Below, one piece after another: positions 24,672 to 33,730 of a stretch of 64,000 nucleotides of DNA. Below the pieces are notes generated by a model. That model made no database searches. It was not told where the DNA came from and was given only the letters and a program-made list of their open reading frames with translations. A program made the position numbers and the translations under genes. The stretch covers positions 124,001 to 188,000 of the forward strand of contig NZ_KB913018.1 in NCBI RefSeq assembly GCF_000383975.1, read 5' to 3'. The DNA is from Natronorubrum tibetense GA33. Lineage in GTDB: Archaea > Halobacteriota > Halobacteria > Halobacteriales > Natrialbaceae. Within the stretch, counting starts at the first letter, position 1. Every line of letters starts with the position of its first letter.

Positions 24672-26407
24672 TCGTTCGTACTACCCTCATTGGAGCTAGT
24701 GAACAACATCGCTTGGTCGTTGTTGTATACGACATTGTAATCTGTGCGAAGCTCCGTCATGGGTTCCCAGGTTAATGAAAATCGATCAAAACGTCCATGA
24801 TAAGTATCGATGTCCTCCCGCATCATCACTGATGAGTGTTCATCAGGTGTAATTTCAGCGTTGAACAACGCGCTATCTGGTCCCGTACCCAACGATGATA
24901 TACAATTAGACTGGTGATCGATCCCGTTGAAATATCCTAGCTCTTGTTCTCCATAGACATCTCCAGAAGCAAACTCGCAAATCGTCGTTTGGGCGGTCGC
25001 CTCCGGGGCGTCAGCATAGTACCTGGGAGAATTAGCGTAATCTGGAGCTGCCGCCATCGCAAAGACCTGGCTGGCGATGAATAGGACAAAGACGAGGGCG
25101 ACTCCAATCTGCAATATCTTGGCCCTGTCCAGAAGACTGGCTCTCCAGACTGCCAAGACCACGATAATTACTAACAGTGGCTCGGCCAGATGTAGCGTTC
25201 TCGTGGGATTCAATGCGCGGATAGAGATTACTCCAATAACCGTCAGGCCAGCACAGGCTGCAGTCGGGGCGAGTAGCGACAGAACACGCCCTCTGGTTTT
25301 TCGCTCTCGCATCGCGAAAAACAGGTACGCCCACGCCAAACCAGCAAGAAGGAGGATCCAGATACCATGCCCACGTTCGACGAAAAGCGAAAGTCCAGAC
25401 GGGTACTGGTAGAAGTTGGCGATCATTCCGGGGAGTGCTTGTTCTGCAGCGGTTGCTTCGACCCCCGAGCCTGTGGACTGAAGATCCACACTGCCTCCCC
25501 CAAACTGACCTGTGAACCGAAGTATGCGACTGACGAGAGTTCGATACATCCCCTCCATGTAGATCATTTGGGTCCAGGCCAAGACAAATACGAATGTAAA
25601 GAGGGAGACCACTTGTTGAACCGGGGATAGTCCTGCTAGGTTATCCCAGGTTATTCGTTCTGTCAAGTAGAGTAACAGCATCACGAAGAGCACAAACGCG
25701 AAGATAGCCAGGGGAAGTTTGTGGCTGAAAGCCATCGCAGCGGAGAACGCGCCTATCAGGAAGAACATCCTGGCATTCGGATTCTGGACGTACTTCACCA
25801 GCACATATGCCGCCGCAATAAAGAAGAACGCTGCAAGGACCTGCTGTCTGGGCCAGTAGGCACGGCGAAGGCCCTCGGTCGTGACCAACGCCAAGATTAC
25901 GGCCGCTCCGAGGATTCGATGGTCATCGATATCAAATACCTTCAGAATTGCAACAACGAATAGGGGATACAGAACCCCAATCAAAATCGCATACAAAAAG
26001 AGGCTGTAGTATCCATCAACGCCTCCAATGATGGAAAACATCCCGTGTAGGAGTCGATGGAATGGGGCACCTGAAGCACTTCCATAGTACCCACCGACGG
26101 CACCTAGTTCTCCAGCCGCAACGAACGTGTCGATGCGTTCGGGGTAACTATGTGATGATATCCCAACTGGTGTCGGCGAGTGGAAATTAAAGTATAGTCG
26201 ATACGCGACCCCGAGAATGACCCCTCCAGACAGGATTCCGGATAGCGGTGAACCGTTCAGTGCGAGCAGGACCAGCAGAGACATTGAGACGAAGAAGACG
26301 GCGATTATCCACGGATAGAAGCGACCCGTAGAGTGGCCCGCGAGTACCATTCCACTGATCGCTAGAAACGCCACGATGAGTGGAATGCGGGGGTTGTTGG
26401 AAACCAC
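24668..26407 (-). CDS. Large polytopic membrane protein, possible GT-C enzyme or polymerase
   Basis: This 579-residue protein has about 12-13 hydrophobic segments across residues 1-440, then a soluble domain of about 130 residues with a Cys pair (TTICEFASGDVYGEQEL; HQSNCISSL). An early extramembrane loop after the third hydrophobic segment (RLYFNFHSPTPVGISSHSYP) is typical of lipid-linked-sugar glycosyltransferases with GT-C folds. Which reaction it performs is not evident; glycan polymerisation or transfer is likely from context. It converges on the GT61 gene, overlapping it by four bases. Confidence 0.65.
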   Translation of the reverse strand: MVSNNPRIPLIVAFLAISGMVLAGHSTGRFYPWIIAVFFVSMSLLVLLALNGSPLSGILSGGVILGVAYRLYFNFHSPTPVGISSHSYPERIDTFVAAGELGAVGGYYGSASGAPFHRLLHGMFSIIGGVDGYYSLFLYAILIGVLYPLFVVAILKVFDIDDHRILGAAVILALVTTEGLRRAYWPRQQVLAAFFFIAAAYVLVKYVQNPNARMFFLIGAFSAAMAFSHKLPLAIFAFVLFVMLLLYLTERITWDNLAGLSPVQQVVSLFTFVFVLAWTQMIYMEGMYRTLVSRILRFTGQFGGGSVDLQSTGSGVEATAAEQALPGMIANFYQYPSGLSLFVERGHGIWILLLAGLAWAYLFFAMRERKTRGRVLSLLAPTAACAGLTVIGVISIRALNPTRTLHLAEPLLVIIVVLAVWRASLLDRAKILQIGVALVFVLFIASQVFAMAAAPDYANSPRYYADAPEATAQTTICEFASGDVYGEQELGYFNGIDHQSNCISSLGTGPDSALFNAEITPDEHSSVMMREDIDTYHGRFDRFSLTWEPMTELRTDYNVVYNNDQAMLFTSSNEGSTND

Positions 26408-26530
26408 GCTATACCAACTACTTGGTAATACGAGTTTTAATGTTGTCGGTCGGATTCGGGTGGAGGGGTCGGATTCAATTTGGGAAGTACTAAATTAGGA
26501 CCTCCCCAATAACTCTGACAGGTTCATTTC

Positions 26531-27472
26531 ATGGGGAAGGTTGAACGGCTACAAATCTGGTACGAGGACGAGAGAATCGTGGGGATTCTGAAAGCGGTTT
26601 GGGTCACGACAATCTATCTCACCCCCCTATTCTATGTGCTAGAGCGTCTCCTTGGTGAGGAGTTCCACGAGAAGCTGATACGGGCCCCACGCCTTGGCTA
26701 CTGGCCGAACATCTCCTATCCGCAAAGCTTCAACGAAAAGCTCCTTCATCGGAAGCTGTACACCGACGACGAACGGTACGCGATGGTCGCCGACAAGTGG
26801 CGCGTTCGAGAGTACGTCAATGAAAAGGTCGGCGACGAAATCCTCAACGAGGTCTACCATGTGACCGACGATCCCAGGACCATCCCGTTCGACGAACTGC
26901 CCGAGAAGTTCGTGATCAAGGCCAACCACGGCTGCGGTTGGAATATCTTCGTCGAGGACAGAGAAGACGCGAATTTCGACGAGATTATTTCTCAGTGCGA
27001 GGAGTGGCTCGACAGCACGTACGGGGAACGGAGACGCGAGTACTGGTATCCGGAAATCGAACCGAAGATAATTGTCGAAAGCTTCATCGAGAGCGACACA
27101 CAGGAGGTCCCACGGGACTACAAGTTCTTCGTATTCAACGGTCGCGTCGAGTACGTAGAAGTCGACTTCGACCGGTTCAACGACCACACGAGGCGGTTCT
27201 TCAACAGAGACTGGGAACCGCAGGGTTTCACCCTCGAATTCCCGCTCGGTCCGACCGCGGAGGAACCGAGCCAGTTGGACGAGATGATCAAGATCGCCGA
27301 AGCGCTGGGCGAGGACTTCGATGCCATCCGGGTCGACCTCTACCAGCCGACCGAGGACACAATACTCTTCGGCGAAATAACGGTCGCTCACGGGTCCGGT
27401 GGGGAGAAGTTTGTCCCCTTGGAATACGACTTTAAGTTCGGGTCATTCTGGAAGGACCCAAATCAAGGATGA
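26531..27472 (+). CDS. TupA-like ATP-grasp protein
   Basis: This 313-residue protein is recognisable from the N-terminal PRLGYWPNISYPQSFNEKLL, ELPEKFVIKANHGCGWNIFV (the ATP-grasp nucleotide-binding strand), VPRDYKFFVFNGRVEYVEVD and the metal-binding end DAIRVDLYQPTEDTILFGEI. In Bacillus, TupA takes part in teichuronopeptide synthesis; in other glycan clusters these proteins are thought to attach amino acids or similar groups to sugars. The stop overlaps the next start by four bases (ATGA). Confidence 0.85.
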   Translation: MGKVERLQIWYEDERIVGILKAVWVTTIYLTPLFYVLERLLGEEFHEKLIRAPRLGYWPNISYPQSFNEKLLHRKLYTDDERYAMVADKWRVREYVNEKVGDEILNEVYHVTDDPRTIPFDELPEKFVIKANHGCGWNIFVEDREDANFDEIISQCEEWLDSTYGERRREYWYPEIEPKIIVESFIESDTQEVPRDYKFFVFNGRVEYVEVDFDRFNDHTRRFFNRDWEPQGFTLEFPLGPTAEEPSQLDEMIKIAEALGEDFDAIRVDLYQPTEDTILFGEITVAHGSGGEKFVPLEYDFKFGSFWKDPNQG

Positions 27473-28158
27473 AACCCGTTTACGATTCTTTGAAGTGGGT
27501 TCTGAGAGCCAACGCGTGGGTCCGCCATGGGAGGAAATACAGTTCGCCTGTCCGCCCGGATCGAATTGTGTGGATCAGCCCGGACGATATTGTCCACAAA
27601 CCCGTTTCTCCGCCTCCTTCGAAGCGAATCCCACCGGCACTGATAGCAGATGGACACTGGGATCAGGACTTCACGGAAGTCGAAGACGACATCGTCTTCG
27701 AGGCATTCTACGATCGGTTCGTCAAGGACGTTGAGTGGGGGGAAACTGGCTACGTTGATTTCCTGATGACCGACGCTTCTGAACATGGGAATCTGTCAGC
27801 ATCCGATGCACGAGCTAGGTGCGAAAGAATAGACGAGCTTTACGACTACATTCGAAAAGAAGGGTTCAAAACTCAGGCTCAGTTGCTTGATGAAGGGTCG
27901 TTGATAAGAGGTCTGAACGACTCCTTACGACCGCCAGAATATCGGGAGATTCCCGTCGATATCGCTCGAGGCGGGGAGTTTCTCTGGCACGGCGGGATGC
28001 ACCGACTGGCGATAGCGAAGATTCTGGACGTCGACGAGATTCCAGTGCGCATCAATATCCGCCACGAACAGTGGCAAGAGATTAGAGAGAAGGCGTACTG
28101 CGGTGAAAGGCTTGACGCGTACAGTTACCACCCCGATATCAAATATCTTCTTGAATAG
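27469..28158 (+). CDS. ParB-nuclease-fold-like protein of glycan clusters, function unknown
   Basis: This 229-residue protein has the segment VDIARGGEFLWHGGMHRLAI followed by AKILDVDEIPVRINIRH. This resembles the ParB/sulfiredoxin motif (a G-x-HR loop in a helix-strand unit), but here it is not in a partition context. It is translationally coupled to the TupA-like gene. Its 3' end overlaps the convergent glycosyltransferase gene by 20 bases. A role in activating or transferring a glycan substituent is plausible but unproven. Confidence 0.6.
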   Translation: MKPVYDSLKWVLRANAWVRHGRKYSSPVRPDRIVWISPDDIVHKPVSPPPSKRIPPALIADGHWDQDFTEVEDDIVFEAFYDRFVKDVEWGETGYVDFLMTDASEHGNLSASDARARCERIDELYDYIRKEGFKTQAQLLDEGSLIRGLNDSLRPPEYREIPVDIARGGEFLWHGGMHRLAIAKILDVDEIPVRINIRHEQWQEIREKAYCGERLDAYSYHPDIKYLLE

Positions 28159-29182
28159 AGTGCTCGAAAGCTTCCACGAGTGCTGCTTGAGAGTAATGAT
28201 CGTTGACACGCTCTGCTGCTGCACTCCCGAGTTCTGATCGTAATTCCGTATCTTCAGCTAGTTTTCGAAGATATCTAACGTACTCCTCTATATCCCCTTG
28301 CTCAACGAGATATCCAGTTTTCCCCTCTACGACGGACTCTGTGAGCCCTCCAACCCGGCTCGCGATCACTGGAAGACCACAGGCCATACCTTCGATTGCA
28401 GTAATACAGAGCCCTTCGTATCGAGAGGGTTGGAAATAGATATTGAAGGTTCCCCACAGTCGGAACAACTCCTCCTGCTCAACTCGACCGTGATAGACCA
28501 CATTGGCTGGCTTTTGTGTCTTGAACTCGTCTGCGAGAGGACCATCCCCGATTACGTGGAACTCGTACTCAGGGAGGGCTTCCGCACATTTTATAAGTTC
28601 CGGATAACCTTTTTCTGGAACTAACCTCGCAACGGTTCCTATCCTGATTTGACTTCCCTGAGTGTGTTCGACTGGCGGATATTTTTCCATTTCAACCCCG
28701 GATAGGGGTAAAATTGAGAGTTTGCTCTCGCTTACGCCCCACTCTTTCATGTATTCGTATGCAGCATCGGAATCAACGAGAACACCATCAGAAATCCGGT
28801 ATGAAAGTTTGTAGAGCAGTTTTTTCAGCCAGAACTGGTTCTCGCTGTTGTGCCTCCACGTGTATACGTTCGATGATCGACATAATCGGGTGAAGAACGG
28901 GCCGATAATCGCTGAGGGAGTGAGAGAAGAGACAAAGACATCTGACTCAGTTGTGGCTTTTCTGAACTCACGGATGCTTCTAATGCTTGGATTTCTGTTC
29001 AGTCCCAGTTCGATAATTTCGATGTGATTCGGGAGTTCATCGACTAAGTCCTCGTTCGAACCTTTGAGGGTGACAATTGTGATGTCGTACTCGTCTTCGT
29101 CTAATCCGGCAAGAAGTCGCACCATCCCAATCTCCGCCCCGCCATATCTGATGTGATTGATAAAATAGGTCAACTTTTTCAT
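28139..29182 (-). CDS. Glycosyltransferase family 4
   Basis: From ATG 29182 the protein is 347 residues: MKKLTYFINHIRYGGAEIGM (the GGAE acceptor loop), VGTVARLVPEKGYPEL-like IRIGTVARLVPEKGYPELIK and FQPSRYEGLCITAIEGMACG (EX7E). The start codon overlaps the stop of the preceding glycosyltransferase (TAATG), so the two are translationally coupled. It would act in the cytoplasm on a lipid-linked or nucleotide-activated intermediate. Confidence 0.88.
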   Translation of the reverse strand: MKKLTYFINHIRYGGAEIGMVRLLAGLDEDEYDITIVTLKGSNEDLVDELPNHIEIIELGLNRNPSIRSIREFRKATTESDVFVSSLTPSAIIGPFFTRLCRSSNVYTWRHNSENQFWLKKLLYKLSYRISDGVLVDSDAAYEYMKEWGVSESKLSILPLSGVEMEKYPPVEHTQGSQIRIGTVARLVPEKGYPELIKCAEALPEYEFHVIGDGPLADEFKTQKPANVVYHGRVEQEELFRLWGTFNIYFQPSRYEGLCITAIEGMACGLPVIASRVGGLTESVVEGKTGYLVEQGDIEEYVRYLRKLAEDTELRSELGSAAAERVNDHYSQAALVEAFEHSIQEDI

Positions 29183-30303
29183 TATTGAATGACGGAATAG
29201 TACTCCTCGGTCGTTTCCCGCACGGTATCGTCCCACGAGTAGCTCTCGATAACCTTCTTCCGACCAGTCTTCCCGAACCCCTCGCGTCGCTCCTCGGAGC
29301 CGAGCAGGTCGTCAAGGCGCTCCGCCAGCGCCTCCGTCGACTCCGTCGGCACGGTGTAGCCCGCACCTTCGACGACTGGCCCGAGCTGCTCGAGGTCGGA
29401 GGTGATCACAGGCGTCTCGCAGGCCATCGCCTCGAGAACGGTCCGTGGGAGTCCCTCGTTGAGGCTTGGCAGGACGAACAGCTCGCTCTCGTTGTAGTGG
29501 CGTGGAAGTTCGTGGTTCGGAAGTTCCCCAGTGAACGAGACACAATCGCGAACGCCCAGTTCTGCGGCAATGGAGGGCAGTTTCTCGCGCATCGGCCCGT
29601 CACCAACGATTTTGATCGAGTAATCGGAGAACTCGTCGGCCAGCGTCGAGAAGGCTTCGAGGAGGAACTGCGCCCCCTTATTGTACTTCAGCCGGGCAAC
29701 GAACAGGATCTGTTTCTTTCGATCGATCTCAGGATCGGGCGCGAACCGATCGGTGTCGATCCCGTTCGGGATGATTCGAACCTCCGTATTGACGTTCCAA
29801 TTCCGTAGACGGTCGCGGTCGGTCTCCGTATAACAGAACACGCGGTCGGCCGTCCCCCACGTAAATCGGCCGACGGTCGGATTGAACGCATTGAGAAGCC
29901 ACCGGGGGGCTGTGTCGGACCAGACACCGTGGTTCGTCATCACTACCGGAGTGTCCGAAAACCGCGCAATGGCCGCGGCAACGTTTGACATGAAATACAG
30001 ATGTGAGTGGAGATGAACAATATCGTGCTTCGGGACCTCCTTGCGTAATGTTTGTACGATACCCGGTGTGATCGAATTTCCAACCGGTTCGATCATCTGT
30101 CGATGTCGAATCACCCGATACCCATCCCGATGTTCCCCCCGCGGAAGTTTCCGATCGCCGTTATCGGAGGTCAACACGGTTACGTCGTGCCCCATTTCTG
30201 CTTGGAGTTTCGACATACTACTCACGTGGAGACCAATCCCTCCAACGACTTCGGGATACGTACTCTGGACGACTCGCAAGATGCGGAGTGGAGATCGCGT
30301 CAT
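29182..30303 (-). CDS. Glycosyltransferase family 4
   Basis: This 373-residue protein has TYPEVVGGIGLHVSSMSKLQ (N-terminal loop), PNGIDTDRFAPDPEIDRKKQ, FVARLKYNKGAQFLLEAF and LFVLPSLNEGLPRTVLEAMA with the paired glutamates of retaining GT4 enzymes. It lies in the middle of a leftward operon that begins with the UDP-sugar dehydrogenase at 35049. Sugar specificity cannot be told. Confidence 0.88.
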   Translation of the reverse strand: MTRSPLRILRVVQSTYPEVVGGIGLHVSSMSKLQAEMGHDVTVLTSDNGDRKLPRGEHRDGYRVIRHRQMIEPVGNSITPGIVQTLRKEVPKHDIVHLHSHLYFMSNVAAAIARFSDTPVVMTNHGVWSDTAPRWLLNAFNPTVGRFTWGTADRVFCYTETDRDRLRNWNVNTEVRIIPNGIDTDRFAPDPEIDRKKQILFVARLKYNKGAQFLLEAFSTLADEFSDYSIKIVGDGPMREKLPSIAAELGVRDCVSFTGELPNHELPRHYNESELFVLPSLNEGLPRTVLEAMACETPVITSDLEQLGPVVEGAGYTVPTESTEALAERLDDLLGSEERREGFGKTGRKKVIESYSWDDTVRETTEEYYSVIQ

Positions 30304-30373
30304 TGTTTGAGCGTCACCTCGAGTGAATTTGCCAGATTATTATCAATCAACCGGTACCTGCGTGTTGTGCGTG

Positions 30374-31585
30374 TCATAGGGTATCGTACATGCCGAGGTG
30401 TGCCATTCGAATCGCTGGTGCTGCTCCGTTCGTAAACGTTTCCGGATCCCACATGTGGACCTGTCGTTCGACGGTGAGCCACCGGTCGTGCTCGATCGGC
30501 GCGGTTGCAACCAGTGTGTCGTACCCGCGCTGGAGGCCGACGCTTTCGATTGCATCAATCAACAGTGATTCGGATGACTCATCTGTAGCCTGAAACTCGA
30601 GTACGCGCCCTTCGATCGTCAGAGGCTCCGATTTTGGCCCCACAACTGCAAACCCGGTCAGCTGGTCATCTCGATATATGAGTACCGCATCAGCGTCCGG
30701 ATAGCGTAATAAATGCTCAATATCGGCTGCATCTCGTCGGAACGAAGGTTGCTCTGAACGGCAAAGAGCGACAAGTTCGTCAACTGGTGCCTCATCGGAG
30801 TCGGTAAGTAATTCGACCCGATACGCAGTCCCCCGTTGATACTGGATTTCAGCTGTCGATGACCCGAATCTGACCGTATCACGTATCATGTCGACGACCG
30901 CCTCCTCGGGCTTCGGGGTAGATGCTATCTCAACGCACCTATCTAAGAGCCGCGCAGGTACCGGGATCGGTAAACCATACGCAAATCGGTTCCGTGTTGC
31001 TCCGCGTTCAGTCAGAGCAATGGAATCTCCGCTCGGTGTCCGGACGTTCACATACCGATCGATGGCCTCTAAACCCGCGTAGGTCGTGGAGTCGGACGAA
31101 ACAACGTTGGTCGCGTACTGTGCGATGACGGTGGAATAATCGAGGATCCGAAGCCGCAATGGAAGCGTTCGGTATTCCCACCCACGGTCGAGGTTTGCGT
31201 TGTACGTGATGTTACCCACTCTATTGAACGTCGAAATCACACCGGCATCATTGTACTCCCCCGTAGTGACAGCATGCAACCGGGAGTACAGACCCTGGCC
31301 CTGATACGAAGGGTTGACTGCGGTATCCCCGAGGATATAAAGGGGAACCGTTCCATCAGGAGTTACAATGCGCTTCTCAAAGACACGACGGTATGCCGCG
31401 AGATCCCCATCACATTCGATATAGAAGCAATGGGCTTCGGGATCGAATTCTGGATACTCGTCGTATTTCCATTGGAGCAACTCGGTAGTACCCCAGCCGT
31501 CGTACGCCTGGTTAAGCAGCTCCAGCAACGCGTCTCGGTCGGGAACCCCGGTCTGGACCGTGGGACCACTCTTATTGGTTGTCAT
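30374..31585 (-). CDS. GNAT-family acetyltransferase (probably sugar-modifying)
   Basis: This 403-residue protein has a GNAT core at residues 15-130: LLNQAYDGWGTTELLQWKYD, then the acetyl-CoA pyrophosphate loop in LGDTAVNPSYQGQGLYSRL. The C-terminal region contains a second degenerate GNAT-like unit (DDQLTGFAVVGPKSEPLTIE). Two-unit proteins of this size occur in haloarchaeal glycan clusters. It may N-acylate an amino sugar or modify another precursor. The substrate is unknown. Confidence 0.75.
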   Translation of the reverse strand: MTTNKSGPTVQTGVPDRDALLELLNQAYDGWGTTELLQWKYDEYPEFDPEAHCFYIECDGDLAAYRRVFEKRIVTPDGTVPLYILGDTAVNPSYQGQGLYSRLHAVTTGEYNDAGVISTFNRVGNITYNANLDRGWEYRTLPLRLRILDYSTVIAQYATNVVSSDSTTYAGLEAIDRYVNVRTPSGDSIALTERGATRNRFAYGLPIPVPARLLDRCVEIASTPKPEEAVVDMIRDTVRFGSSTAEIQYQRGTAYRVELLTDSDEAPVDELVALCRSEQPSFRRDAADIEHLLRYPDADAVLIYRDDQLTGFAVVGPKSEPLTIEGRVLEFQATDESSESLLIDAIESVGLQRGYDTLVATAPIEHDRWLTVERQVHMWDPETFTNGAAPAIRMAHLGMYDTL

Positions 31586-31719
31586 AGTAGACCTCCGACA
31601 GCATGGTTGATTCGTAACGATGGGGACAATCTGCCGCTACGTACTGTTCAAGAATGGTATTCGGGCTATCGAGATCTCGCCGATATTTTTCTGGAATCAT
31701 CAGTTGCTAGTGAGACGTG

Positions 31720-32655
31720 TCAGCCATCGGTAGTCTCGCGGTCTTCCGGTATCTTCACTTGTTCGGTTTCGGTGTCGGCGTCAGTGCCAGGTTCGTCGAC
31801 GCTAGTGTCCGGTTCCGTCTGCGTTTCGTCGGACTCGTCGTACGTCAACTTCGCGAAATCAATATGGTCGACGACGATATCTGACATTTGAGTGAATTCA
31901 TACCCTCGGCCGCGAAGTTGCTCGACGAACCGCATGAACAGGTCCACGGACCGATCGAGATTGCGTTTCATGATGAACCGTTTCGGCTGATCGAGCCGGT
32001 CGTGGGATGCGGTTCGGTAGAAGTCCTGGAGATGTGTATTTACGACGAGAGGCGCCGGCAGCGCGGCCCGTTTGAGATAGCGGAGGTACGGCCGTCCAAG
32101 CAGCTTGAGGTAGCTTTGACAGGTCGGAATGCGCGTGCGGGTCGTGACGCCGATCGGCACCTCGAGCAACTCGTCCGTCTGGGCGGGCTGGTACGGCTCG
32201 ATCGGTTGGCCGAGATTGTTGTAGACGCCGGGCCGATACGACGGAAAAACGCTCGAGTCGAACCGAAACCCTTCTTCCTCAAGGACCTCGAACTCGTAGG
32301 GCTCGATGTTTCCCTGTGGGGCGCGATACCCTTCGGGTTCGACGCCGAAGTGGTTCTCGAACGCTGCCTTCCCCTGCCGAATTTCCTCACGGAAGTCGTA
32401 CGATTTTGAGGTATCGTGTTGGTAGGAGTGCAGATGGAACTCGCTCTGGAGTTCCGCATCCAACCGATTGATAACCTCTGGAAAACGTTCGATCGTCCGA
32501 CCGACGGCGAAGACCGTCACCGGGACGTCTAGGTCCCGCATCACACCGATGTAGTCGTCAATGTACTCGAGCGTCAAGTGATCATAGCCGTCGGCGTCGA
32601 AATACCAGTCATTCTCGAGATCCAACGTTACGCAGGCAAGATCCCTCTCACTCAC
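31720..32655 (-). CDS. Polysaccharide deacetylase (NodB domain)
   Basis: This 311-residue protein has the carbohydrate esterase 4 motifs: LACVTLDLENDWY with Asp12, EFHLHSYQHDTS with metal-binding histidines (residues 74-80) and the RAPQGNIEPYEF loop. The last 40 residues are an Asp/Thr/Glu-rich tail. There is no signal peptide, so it would act inside the cell, on precursor glycans. The start overlaps the end of the upstream GT2 gene by eight bases. Confidence 0.85.
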   Translation of the reverse strand: MSERDLACVTLDLENDWYFDADGYDHLTLEYIDDYIGVMRDLDVPVTVFAVGRTIERFPEVINRLDAELQSEFHLHSYQHDTSKSYDFREEIRQGKAAFENHFGVEPEGYRAPQGNIEPYEFEVLEEEGFRFDSSVFPSYRPGVYNNLGQPIEPYQPAQTDELLEVPIGVTTRTRIPTCQSYLKLLGRPYLRYLKRAALPAPLVVNTHLQDFYRTASHDRLDQPKRFIMKRNLDRSVDLFMRFVEQLRGRGYEFTQMSDIVVDHIDFAKLTYDESDETQTEPDTSVDEPGTDADTETEQVKIPEDRETTDG

Positions 32656-33730
32656 GGACCTGCACCTCTCGACTCTCGTTGGCCTGCATATCGAACAACA
32701 TCGCGAACATCACGAACATGCACCCGACCGAGAAGAGGAGCAGGCTCGAAGAGGCCCGCATGAACAGCGGATCACCGAGCATGACCTTCGCGTAGAGCGA
32801 CCACAGTCCACCAGCGGTACCCATTCCAGTCATTGCCGCACCAAACAAGTAGAACAATGCTAGCGGATGGAAGTCCAGTACGAGATACTTCACCTTCAGC
32901 CGCCAGAAGAAGTTCCGGAGCAACATCCCCGACACCTTCCGAATATACGTCGTGTAGTTGATCGAGGACTCCTCGTCGCCATACACCGCAGGAATCGCAA
33001 CATCGGCCACCCGCATTCCCTTGGCATTCAGTTTGACCAGGAGATCGTTACAGTAGCCGTAGTACTCGTACATCCCCTCAATGCCCACGTTCGCCAATGC
33101 ATAGTGAGAGATCGCTGTATACCCGTTCTGGGGATCCATCGTCTTCCAGTAGCCCGACGAAATCTTCGTTAAGAACGTTAGAATCGAGTTTCCGAAGAAC
33201 CGGAACGGTGGCATATCCGATCGGAACTCCTTGTACAACAACCGATTCCCTTTCGCGTAGTCCGCTTCGTCCTCCACGATTGGATCTAGCAGCTTGGGCA
33301 GCTGGGACAGATCCATTTGACCATCGCCGTCGACGGTTGGGACGATATCAACTTCATCCTTAAGTGCCGCCAGATAGCCTGTCTTGATTGCCCCACCAGC
33401 ACCCAGATTCTCTCGGTGCTGAATTGGCACGACACGTCCGATGGAATCATTGACGATCGCCCGCTGTTCCAGCATGGATCGGCCACCGTCAGTAACGAGT
33501 TCGGCTTCCTCGGTCGGTTCCGACCCGAGGACACCATCGTACTCGAGTTCGATCCCAGCCGCATCCGTGCGTGCAGCTGTGTGGATCTCTTCCCATGTAC
33601 CATCAGTAGAACAATCATCGATCAGATACATCCGATCAACGTAGTCGGGCATCTCGCGGATGACATCGCCGACAAAGCCTTCCTCGTTGTACGCCGGGAT
33701 GACAACCCCAACAGTGTGGTCCCGATACAT
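32648..33730 (-). CDS. Membrane-anchored GT2 glycosyltransferase (dolichol-phosphate sugar synthase type)
   Basis: This 360-residue protein has an N-terminal GT-A domain: HTVGVVIPAYNEEGFVGDVI, VPTVDGDGQMDLSQLP with the DxD-like aspartates, and TMDPQNGYTAIS. Two or three C-terminal hydrophobic segments follow (LALFYLFGAAMTGMGTAGGL; LLLFSVGCMFVMFAMLF). It resembles dolichol-phosphate mannose/glucose synthases of haloarchaea (AglD/AglJ group). Its ATG overlaps the stop of the dehydrogenase gene (TGATG type). It likely starts or charges the lipid carrier in this operon. Confidence 0.85.
   Translation of the reverse strand: MYRDHTVGVVIPAYNEEGFVGDVIREMPDYVDRMYLIDDCSTDGTWEEIHTAARTDAAGIELEYDGVLGSEPTEEAELVTDGGRSMLEQRAIVNDSIGRVVPIQHRENLGAGGAIKTGYLAALKDEVDIVPTVDGDGQMDLSQLPKLLDPIVEDEADYAKGNRLLYKEFRSDMPPFRFFGNSILTFLTKISSGYWKTMDPQNGYTAISHYALANVGIEGMYEYYGYCNDLLVKLNAKGMRVADVAIPAVYGDEESSINYTTYIRKVSGMLLRNFFWRLKVKYLVLDFHPLALFYLFGAAMTGMGTAGGLWSLYAKVMLGDPLFMRASSSLLLFSVGCMFVMFAMLFDMQANESREVQVRE

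Noticed and set aside
26639-27391. 250-residue minus-strand frame opposite the TupA-like gene
   Set aside because: It is the mirror frame of a well-supported ATP-grasp gene; such long antisense frames are common in GC-rich haloarchaeal DNA.
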